The notes under the pieces were generated by a model. The model did no database searches and was not told the origin of the DNA. It worked only from the letters and a program-made list of their open reading frames with translations. Shown in pieces: positions 57,500-64,000 of a DNA stretch of 64,000 nucleotides; position 1 is the first letter of the stretch; every line of letters starts with the position of its first letter. Position numbers and translations under genes: made by a program. This DNA comes from CAYRIH01 sp964424375 (lineage in GTDB: Bacteria > Patescibacteriota > Kazan-3B-28 > UBA10110). Where the stretch lies: NCBI GenBank assembly GCA_964424375.1, contig CAYRIH010000002.1:1-64000 (forward strand), given 5' to 3'.

Positions 57500-58566
57500 A
57501 TGACAGAACAACTATTATCTAACTTTAAAGATAGAACTGAAAAAGTTAGAAATTACATTTCGAATAGTCAGTTTGGGCAAAAATTATCCCCAGATTATAT
57601 TAGAGAAGGTGCCCAGCTTTATTTTTCTAGAGGCGGCAAGATGCTGCGTCCAGCCATTTTATTGTTAGCTTGTGAGGCAGTTGGAGGTAAGACAGATTTA
57701 GCTGTTCCAGCCGCTGCTGCTATGGAAATGTCACATATTTGGACTTTAGTGCATGATGATATTCTAGATAATGATGATCTGCGTCGGGGTGGTCCTAGTG
57801 TGCATGCTTACTATAAAGAAAAATTCAAGGGCTTAATTTCTGCTGATGAGTTGGATGAATGGTCTAGAAACACAGCTATTCTAGTTGGGGATATTCAACA
57901 AGCTTGGGCAGTTAGTTTAATGACTGAATTAGACAATCGAATTAAACCAGATTTATTTCGTTTTTTAATTAAGGATTTAACTAATTGGGCAGCCACAGTT
58001 TTAGAGGGAGAAATGCTGGATGTCGAGTATTCTAAGCAAGATTTTGATAAGGTAGATGAACAGATGGTGCTTGATATGCTCATAAAAAAACTGCCGCTAC
58101 TTTTGGATTTGCTGGAAAATTTGGAGCTTTGATCGGGCTTAATCAATTAGAATTAAATAATAAATTAGTTAAAGCACTGGAAGATTTGTGTTTTAATGCT
58201 GGAATAGCTTTTCAATTGAGAGATGATGTTTTGGGTGTATTGGGCGATGAAAAACAACTTGGCAAACCGATTGGTTCCGATGTTAAAGAAGGAAAAAAGA
58301 CGGTAATTGCAGTGTATGCATACCACCGAGCGAATGATAATCAAAAGAAATTAATCACATCTATTTTAGGCAATAGTGATGCCGATTTTGATCAAGTTAA
58401 TAAAGTACATAAGTTATTTAGTGATTTAGGCTCGATTAAATATGTAGAAGATTTGGCTAGTAATTATATTGAAAAGGCCAAAACTGCCTTAGCTATTTTG
58501 CCAGAATCTTCTGCCAAGCTATTATTAAGTCAGTGGATTGATTTTATGATTAAGAGAATGTTTTAA
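57500..58566 (+). CDS. Polyprenyl (trans) synthetase, split by a -1 frameshift
   Basis: Makes the allylic diphosphate substrate for UppS. The first frame (57500-58132) holds GGKMLRPAILLLACEA and the first Asp-rich motif HDDILDND. The second (in-frame from about 58091 to 58566) holds IGLNQLEL, the second Asp-rich motif QLRDDVLGV and DVKEGKKT. They join in sense at ATAAAAAAACTG (A7 at 58084-58090): a -1 shift turns LIKKLPL into the family-like LIKKTAATFGFAGKFGALIGL. The joined protein is about 355 residues, normal length. It could be recoding, slippage, a sequencing indel or a true mutation. Confidence 0.85.
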
Positions 58567-59652
58567 ATGTTATTTTTAGCAATAGTTATATTTATTCTTA
58601 TTTTCAGCCTTTTGATATTAGTGCATGAATGGGGCCATTTTTATTTTGCCCGCCGAGCTGGGATAAAAGTGGAAGAGTTTGGCATTGGTCTGCCACCCAG
58701 AATAGCCGGATTTAAATTAGGTGAAACAGTATATTCTATTAATTGGATACCTTTTGGCGGTTTTGTCAAAATATATGGAGAAAATGAAATTATCAAAGGA
58801 GATAAACGAGCTTTTTCTAATAAATCTCCAGGTTGGCGGATGCTAGTTATATCTGCTGGAGTATTAATGAATATATTAACTGGCTTTTTGGTTTTAATGA
58901 TTGGATTTTGGCTGTCGATGCCGCCTTTAGTTACATCACCCGAAGCCTATGTTGGTGATTCAGTAAATATAGAATCTAAAGTAGTTGTATTAAATGTCTT
59001 AGAGAATTCACCAGCTGACCAAGCTCAACTGGTGCCGGGAGATTATATTATTGGGTCTGGCCAGACCGTTTTCAGCCTGCCAGATGATTTAAGGGGATTT
59101 TTATCTGATAAATCTGGTCAGCCGGTAGATTTGATTATTAATAGATCTGGTCAGCAGTCAACTATAACAATTACTCCAATTGCTGAAGCTGGTGAGGTAT
59201 TTATTGGAGTTTGGATTGATAGATTCGTAGAACAAGTTTCTTATGTTTGGTGGCAGGTGCCTTGGTTTGCTTTGCAGGAAACCATCCGGTTGCTGGGGGT
59301 GATAATAGTAGTTATTGCCCGTTTTATCTATCAATTATTCTCAACTGCTAGTCTGCCTTCTGAGTTGACTGGTCCGGTGGGTATAGCTAAAATTACAGTT
59401 GATTTATTGCATTTAGGCTGGTTGAGAATACTACAGTTTATAGTTTTTCTTTCTTTTAATTTAGGAATAATTAATTTAGTGCCCTTTCCGGCTTTAGATG
59501 GAGGCAGATTGTTGTTTGTGATTCTGGAGGTTTTAAGGGGAGGCAAAAGAGTTTCTAGTCAAGTTGAAGGAACTGTGCATGCAATAGGTTTTATACTATT
59601 AATGCTTTTAATTGTAGTAGTAACATATAAAGATATCGTTAAGCTTTTTTAA
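58567..59652 (+). CDS. rseP: Site-2 zinc metalloprotease RseP
   Basis: An intramembrane protease of 361 residues that cuts membrane-spanning substrates such as anti-sigma factors and leftover signal peptides. HEWGH (20-24) in the first helix and NLVPFPALDGGR (near 305-316) give the zinc site. One PDZ domain lies between (about 125-215, VLENSPADQAQLVPGDYI). The ATG follows the stop of the prenyl synthetase gene directly. folD comes 4 bases after. Confidence 0.95.
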   Translation: MLFLAIVIFILIFSLLILVHEWGHFYFARRAGIKVEEFGIGLPPRIAGFKLGETVYSINWIPFGGFVKIYGENEIIKGDKRAFSNKSPGWRMLVISAGVLMNILTGFLVLMIGFWLSMPPLVTSPEAYVGDSVNIESKVVVLNVLENSPADQAQLVPGDYIIGSGQTVFSLPDDLRGFLSDKSGQPVDLIINRSGQQSTITITPIAEAGEVFIGVWIDRFVEQVSYVWWQVPWFALQETIRLLGVIIVVIARFIYQLFSTASLPSELTGPVGIAKITVDLLHLGWLRILQFIVFLSFNLGIINLVPFPALDGGRLLFVILEVLRGGKRVSSQVEGTVHAIGFILLMLLIVVVTYKDIVKLF

Positions 59653-59656
59653 ATTT

Positions 59657-60499
59657 ATGGCTTTATTGGATGGAAAAAAATTAGCCTATAAGATGTGCCA
59701 GAAGTTTGAGCGGCGTATTTTGACACTTAAACGTCAGGGGATTAATCCAGGACTAGCAGTAGTTTTGGTGGGAAATGATTCAGCCTCTCAGATTTATGTG
59801 CGCAACAAACAATTATTATGCGATAAACTGGGCATAAAGTTTTATCTTAAGAAATTTAAATCTGGAGCATCTAACGATACTTTGCTACGGGAGATAAAAA
59901 AACTTAATAAAAATACTAAAATCCATGGAATTATTTTACAATTACCCCTGCCTAAAAAATTCAATGCTTTTAGATTGATTTTAGCCATTAACCCAACCAA
60001 AGATGTGGATGGTCTGCATCCTGTTAATCTAGGTTTATTAGCTACAGGTCATCCAATGTTTTTGCCAGCTACTCCTAAAGGCATTATTGATTTATTAGAC
60101 GATTATCAGATTAAACTAAAAAGCAAACATGTAGTAGTGGTAGGGTTTGGTCAAGTAGTGGGGATGCCGTTAAGTTTGCTATTGGTTCATCGGCAAGCAA
60201 CTGTGACTATTACTCATGATGCTACAAATAACTTAAAAGATTTTACTAAAATGGCAGACATCCTTATAACAGCAACAGGGTGTCCCGGTTTAATTAAGGG
60301 TTCGATGATCAAAAAAGGAGCAGTAGTAGTTGATGCGGGAATTAGTAAAGTTGGCAATAAATTTGCTGGCGATGTTGATTTTGCATCTGTTAATCACAAA
60401 GCTAGTTATATTACGCCTGTGCCGGGTGGGGTAGGACCCATGACAGTTAGTGCCTTAATTGATAATGTTATCAGATCAGCTGCTAATTTTAGGTTATAG
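59657..60499 (+). CDS. folD: Methylene-THF dehydrogenase/cyclohydrolase FolD
   Basis: Interconverts methylene-, methenyl- and formyl-tetrahydrofolate with NADP, supplying ThyX and purine or formyl-Met synthesis. The 280 residues include VVLVGNDSASQIYVRNKQ (catalytic Tyr/Lys region; the usual YVxxK is YVRNK), ILQLPLPKKF, PTKDVDGLHPVN, VVVVGFGQVVGMPLSLLL (Rossmann; families often have GRSxxVGxP) and TPVPGGVGPMTVSAL. Last gene of the rpsB block. Confidence 0.95.
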   Translation: MALLDGKKLAYKMCQKFERRILTLKRQGINPGLAVVLVGNDSASQIYVRNKQLLCDKLGIKFYLKKFKSGASNDTLLREIKKLNKNTKIHGIILQLPLPKKFNAFRLILAINPTKDVDGLHPVNLGLLATGHPMFLPATPKGIIDLLDDYQIKLKSKHVVVVGFGQVVGMPLSLLLVHRQATVTITHDATNNLKDFTKMADILITATGCPGLIKGSMIKKGAVVVDAGISKVGNKFAGDVDFASVNHKASYITPVPGGVGPMTVSALIDNVIRSAANFRL

Positions 60500-60517
60500 G
60501 AGTTGATTATTTATCTA

Positions 60518-60546
60518 TTGACATAAGCTGTTAGCTTTTGTTTAAT
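60518..60546 (+). promoter_or_regulatory. Promoter of greA
   Basis: TTGACA (60518-60523), 17-base spacer, TTTAAT (60541-60546, 5/6). Start near 60553, leader about 50 bases. The text just upstream (GGAGTTGATTATTTATCTAT) nearly repeats 54703-54722 before rpsB. Confidence 0.7.
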
Positions 60547-60602
60547 GATTAGGTATTTATTTGAGGTGGGGTTTTCATAGTGTCATTATTAAGATTTAAT
60601 TA

Positions 60603-61064
60603 ATGGTTCAACAACAAGACCTATATATATCACGCAAGGGTTTGAATGATTTAAGAAAAGAACTTGAGCGCCTTTTGGGTGAGCGTAAAGAAGTATCGGT
60701 TAAAATTAAAGAAGCTCGTGAATTTGGTGATTTATCAGAAAATGCTGAATATCAAGAAGCTAAAACTAAGCAATCATTTGTTGAAGGCAGAATTGCTGAA
60801 ATCGAAGCTATGCTTAAAATTGCCAAGGTTATTAATAATAATAATCGTGCCAATGGTCAAGTAGCTTTAGGTTCTTGTGTAAAGCTAGAAGGTGAAAAAA
60901 CAGACTATATTATTGCTGGCTCTCATGAGGCTAGTCCAACTGATGGTAGAATCTCTAACGAGTCTCCTTTAGGTCAGGCTTTGATGGGCAGGAAAAAAGG
61001 GGATATAGTTGAAGTTGAAATTCCAGACGGGATTAAGAAATATAAAATTATTAAAGTCAGTTAA
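60603..61064 (+). CDS. greA: Transcription elongation factor GreA
   Basis: Rescues backtracked RNA polymerase by stimulating transcript cleavage. The 153 residues have the N-terminal coiled coil whose tip holds the acidic pair in EAREFGDLSENAEYQEAK (near 40-57), and a C-terminal FKBP-like domain with SPLGQALMGRKKGDIVEVEIP. Length and motifs are standard. It has its own promoter at 60518-60546. lysS follows after a gap with TATAAT at 61143-61148. Confidence 0.96.
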   Translation: MVQQQDLYISRKGLNDLRKELERLLGERKEVSVKIKEAREFGDLSENAEYQEAKTKQSFVEGRIAEIEAMLKIAKVINNNNRANGQVALGSCVKLEGEKTDYIIAGSHEASPTDGRISNESPLGQALMGRKKGDIVEVEIPDGIKKYKIIKVS

Positions 61065-61180
61065 AACCGAAGATTGGCTTCTTGTAAATTTAGTTAGCCT
61101 TGGCAATAAGCTGAGGTTAATGTTAATTAGGTTTAAAATTGGTATAATTTTATTGTCGGAAATTAAAAAATTACTTATCT

Positions 61181-62653
61181 ATGGATGAAATTAACAACCT
61201 GCGTCAGGTCAGGATAAATAAGTTAAAAGATTTGATTAAGATGGGGATTGATCCTTTCCCATCAATATCAAATCGGACACATTTAACAAATCAAGCCAGA
61301 AAAGATTTTAATTCTTTATCTAAGTCGAAAAAGAAAATAACTTTGGCTGGAAGATTAATGTCCAAACGAGAACATGGCAAATTAGTTTTCTCTGAGATTT
61401 TTGATGCCAGCGGCAGTTTTCAGATTTTATTCAAACAAAATGAATTGTCTGCCAAGGATTGGAATATCCTGCTGGATAAAATTGATAGTGGAGATCACTT
61501 GCAAGTATCTGGCATTTTGTTTTTAACCAAGAAAAGTGAAAAAACTCTTTTAGTTAAGAAATTTGCTATTTTAGCGAAGTCTTTGCGGCCCCTGCCTGAA
61601 AAATGGCATGGTCTTATAGATCATGAAACTCGGTTTAGGCAAAGATACCTGGATTTATTGATGAATCCTCAAATCAAAGAGCGTTTTATTGTTCGTCATC
61701 AATTAATTCAAGCTATCAGAAAATTTTTAATTGATCAGGGATTTATAGAAGTAGATACTCCCGCTTTACAGTCTTTGCCAGGTGGAGCTTTGGCTACTCC
61801 ATTTAAAACTCATTATGATGCTCTTAATACTGAAGTATATTTAAGAATTGCTCCAGAATTATATTTAAAAAGGTTGATTATTGGAGGCTTTGAAAAGGTA
61901 TTTGAGTTTGCCCGGGTTTTTAGAAATGAAGGAGTGTCAACTCAGCATTTACAGGATTTTACTATGCTGGAGTTTTATCAAGCCTATACAACTTATGAAG
62001 ATTTAATGAAGTTTACCGAAAAGATGCTCGGCACTGTTGTTAAACAAGTTTTAGGCAGCTACAAGGTTAAGATTGGTAATAAGATAATTGATTTTAAACC
62101 ACCTTGGCCCAGAAAAAGTTTTAAACAGCTGATTCTCAAAGAAACTGGCATCGACATCGATAAATTTAAAACAGTTGAAAGTTTGAACAAAGCTATCAAA
62201 GCTAAGAAGATTAAATTAATCTACAAAGGTAAGGCTGGTCGAGGCAAGTTAATTGATGAACTATACAAAGAAATGGTTAGGCCTAAGCTAACTAATCCCA
62301 TCTTTGTAATTGATCATCCTTTAGATCTTTCGCCATTAGCCAAGAAAAAAGCAGATGAGCCAGATAAAGTTCAGCGCTTTCAATTAGTGGCTTATGGTTG
62401 GGAACTGGTGAATGCTTTTAGTGAGCTTAACGATCCAATTGATCAAAAAAATAGGTTTGAAGAACAGGCTAAACTTAAAAAGGGTGGCGACTTGGAAGCC
62501 CATTCTATGGATGATGATTTTATTAAGGCTTTAGAATATGGTATGCCTCCAACAGCTGGGTGGGGAATGGGCATAGAAAGATTGGTTGCTTTACTGACTA
62601 ATGTTGAATCAATTAGAGAAGCAGTGCTATTTCCATTTGTTAAAGACAAATAA
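61181..62653 (+). CDS. lysS: Lysyl-tRNA synthetase (class II)
   Basis: Charges tRNA-Lys. The 490-residue protein has the N-terminal OB domain (about 55-145, ITLAGRLMSKREHGKLVFSE), then the class II core: RFRQRYLDLL (motif 1 region), FEFARVFRNEGVSTQHLQDF (motif 2) and PPTAGWGMGIERLVALLTN (motif 3). A TATAAT lies 33 bases upstream. serS follows 2 bases after the stop. Confidence 0.97.
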   Translation: MDEINNLRQVRINKLKDLIKMGIDPFPSISNRTHLTNQARKDFNSLSKSKKKITLAGRLMSKREHGKLVFSEIFDASGSFQILFKQNELSAKDWNILLDKIDSGDHLQVSGILFLTKKSEKTLLVKKFAILAKSLRPLPEKWHGLIDHETRFRQRYLDLLMNPQIKERFIVRHQLIQAIRKFLIDQGFIEVDTPALQSLPGGALATPFKTHYDALNTEVYLRIAPELYLKRLIIGGFEKVFEFARVFRNEGVSTQHLQDFTMLEFYQAYTTYEDLMKFTEKMLGTVVKQVLGSYKVKIGNKIIDFKPPWPRKSFKQLILKETGIDIDKFKTVESLNKAIKAKKIKLIYKGKAGRGKLIDELYKEMVRPKLTNPIFVIDHPLDLSPLAKKKADEPDKVQRFQLVAYGWELVNAFSELNDPIDQKNRFEEQAKLKKGGDLEAHSMDDDFIKALEYGMPPTAGWGMGIERLVALLTNVESIREAVLFPFVKDK

Positions 62654-62655
62654 TT

Positions 62656-63867
62656 ATGATTGATTTCAAAGATATATTAGAAAATCAGGAAAAATATAAG
62701 AATGGCCTTAGAAGAAAAGGCGTTGGTTTTAAGATAATTGATGAGGTCGTTAAAGCTTATAGTAAATATATAAAAGTTAAAGAGGTGGTAGATAAACTTA
62801 GGTTGCAAAAGAATATTGCAGCAAAAAAGAAGGATATCAAGACTGGTAATGAAATTAAAAGAAAATTGGTTTCTAAAGAAAAAGATTTAAAACCAATTCA
62901 AAAATTATTAGAAAGTCTTGAAAATCTTATTCCTAATATTCCATTTACAGATATTCCGGATGGGGGAGAAGAGAATAATAAACCAATTGGCAAATTTGGC
63001 AAGATTCCTAAAATTAAAAATCCCAAAGATCATATTCAGTTGGGCAAAGATTTAGATATTATAGATATTGAGAGGGGAGTAAAAACTTCTGGTTCAAGAT
63101 TCTATTTTTTGAAGAACCAGGCTGTAGAGTTAGAGTTTGCTCTGATTCAATGGGTGATGGCTTTATTAAAAAAAGAAAAATTTGAATTATTAGTCACACC
63201 TCAATTAGTCCAAGATAAAGTAATGGCAGCCGGAGGATATTTAGGTCAGGCGGCAGATGAGATATATAAAACTCAAGATAACTTATATCTAATTGGCACC
63301 TCGGAGCAGAGTGTATTAGGTTATCATATGGACGAAATTATCACTGTGCCAAAACGTTATGCAGCTTTTTCTACTTGTTTTAGAAGAGAAGCTGGTTCTT
63401 ATGGTCAGGATGTTAAAGGTGTTATTAGAACCCATCAATTTGATAAGGTCGAAATGTTTTCTTTTGTAGAGTCTAAGGATTCAACAAAGGAACATGAAAA
63501 ACTAGTTAAATTAGAAGAAAAAATATTAAAAGAATTACAAATTCCGTATCAAAAGGTTTTAGTAGCAGCTGGGGATTTAGGAATGTCGGCAGCCAAGAAG
63601 ATTGATTTGGAAAGCTGGATACCTTCACAGAATAGATATAGAGAAACACACTCTTGTAGTAATTGTACCGATTGGCAGGCCAGAAGAGCCAATATTAGAT
63701 TTAAAAGTAAAAATGGTAAAACTGAGTTTGTTCACACAATAAACGGCACAGCTATTGCCATTGGTAGATTGTTAGTAGCTTTATTAGAAAATTATCAACA
63801 ACCCAATGGCAGTGTAAAAATTCCTAAAGTATTGCATAAATACTTAAGCTTTAAAGAGATTAAATAA
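62656..63867 (+). CDS. serS: Seryl-tRNA synthetase
   Basis: Charges tRNA-Ser and tRNA-Sec. The 403 residues begin with the long antiparallel coiled coil (about 28-100) that grips the tRNA variable arm, then the class II core: GSRFYFLKNQAVELE, the LIGTSEQSVLGYH segment (TxE loop), motif 2 CFRREAGSYGQDVKGVIRTH and motif 3 NGTAIAIGRLLVALLENYQ. It is in an operon with lysS; secA begins 6 bases after its stop. Confidence 0.97.
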   Translation: MIDFKDILENQEKYKNGLRRKGVGFKIIDEVVKAYSKYIKVKEVVDKLRLQKNIAAKKKDIKTGNEIKRKLVSKEKDLKPIQKLLESLENLIPNIPFTDIPDGGEENNKPIGKFGKIPKIKNPKDHIQLGKDLDIIDIERGVKTSGSRFYFLKNQAVELEFALIQWVMALLKKEKFELLVTPQLVQDKVMAAGGYLGQAADEIYKTQDNLYLIGTSEQSVLGYHMDEIITVPKRYAAFSTCFRREAGSYGQDVKGVIRTHQFDKVEMFSFVESKDSTKEHEKLVKLEEKILKELQIPYQKVLVAAGDLGMSAAKKIDLESWIPSQNRYRETHSCSNCTDWQARRANIRFKSKNGKTEFVHTINGTAIAIGRLLVALLENYQQPNGSVKIPKVLHKYLSFKEIK

Positions 63868-63873
63868 CACAAA

Positions 63874-64000
63874 ATGAATTTTTTAGATAAAATTTTTGGG
63901 GACCCTAATAAAAAGGCTCTCAAGAAATTAGAATTGATTGTTAATAAGGTTAATGCCAGAGAAGCTGACATTAAACCATTGTCAGATGATCAATTAAAGG
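63874..64000 (+). CDS. secA: Preprotein translocase ATPase SecA (5' end only)
   Basis: The first 42 codons before the window ends. MNFLDKIFGDPNKKALKKLE followed by VNKVNAREADIKPLSDDQLK matches the SecA N-terminus (F..KIFG...R..k, then the LSD..L pattern). SecA drives Sec-dependent export, with SecDF encoded at 30.7-33 kb. The start 6 bases after serS suggests co-transcription. Confidence 0.88.
   Translation, partial: MNFLDKIFGDPNKKALKKLELIVNKVNAREADIKPLSDDQLK

Noticed and set aside
58129..58566. A separate gene for the second half of the polyprenyl synthetase, starting at a TTG
   Set aside because: It lacks the first Asp-rich motif, continues the family sequence of the upstream frame exactly, and has no Shine-Dalgarno. 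It is better read as one gene with a frameshift.

Overview
This window looks like a piece of an AT-rich Candidate Phyla Radiation (Patescibacteria) genome recovered from a metagenome. The gene set is small and made mostly of core functions (translation, envelope, cell division, basic repair). Intergenic gaps are short, most start codons lack a strong Shine-Dalgarno, and many hypothetical proteins are membrane-anchored. TGA ends several clear genes (PBP1A, hisS, secD), so the UGA-glycine code of Gracilibacteria/Absconditabacteria does not apply. I cannot name the lineage from the 116 bases of 16S rRNA present. A run of exactly 100 N at 47320-47419 marks a scaffold join.

Layout. 1-1400: 3' end of 16S rRNA closed by a terminator-like hairpin, with tRNA-Ala and tRNA-Ile on the opposite strand and no 23S rRNA. 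1500-13300: recO, a Xer recombinase, envelope genes (LysM/M23 peptidase, Ig-like protein, LCP ligase), an MscS-like protein, tRNA-Leu, comEA, recG and tyrS. 13600-19400: PBP1A, trigger factor, clpP, holB. 19400-25600: a TPR protein, Tyr/Thr/Thr tRNAs, rplK-rplA-dut-tmk, thyX (minus), rplJ-rplL. 25600-30600: tgt, then an accessory stretch with two mosaic lipoproteins around an XRE regulator, a Big2-type protein and thpR. 30700-38900: secD-secF-hisS, HIT, rpsU, yqeY, ybeY, ftsA, ftsZ. 39100-48800: B12-dependent ribonucleotide reductase (nrdJ) and its probable cofactor partner cobO, separated by a 5.6 kb island of membrane/secreted proteins bounded by copies of one hairpin repeat. 48900-64000: NYN protein, ileS, rplU, lepB, an interrupted tRNA-Val, rpsB-tsf-frr-uppS-polyprenyl synthetase-rseP-folD, greA, lysS, serS and the start of secA.

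How it fits together. rpsB-tsf-frr-uppS-prenyl synthetase-rseP-folD is one tightly packed block linking translation with undecaprenyl phosphate supply and membrane proteolysis. dut, tmk and thyX lie together as a dTMP route, and nrdJ plus cobO form the deoxynucleotide branch that needs adenosylcobalamin. SecDF, SecA and LepB cover export; PBP1A, LCP, M23 and FtsA/FtsZ cover wall and division.

Most unusual features. (1) A tRNA-Val(CAC) gene carries two GC-rich palindromic insertions, one in the D-loop and one in the T-loop; removing both restores a perfect 75-nt tRNA. A third copy of the element lies upstream of another gene. (2) A family of inverted-repeat elements ends in TCTAACGGG directly against the ATG of comEA, tyrS and a HIT gene. 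(3) A polyprenyl synthetase is split at an A7 run whose reading phase fits a -1 slippery heptamer. (4) A lipoprotein pair has a 252-bp near-identical front and strongly diverged back ends. (5) The repeat-bounded nrdJ-cobO island includes a membrane VWA/coiled-coil pair of unknown function.
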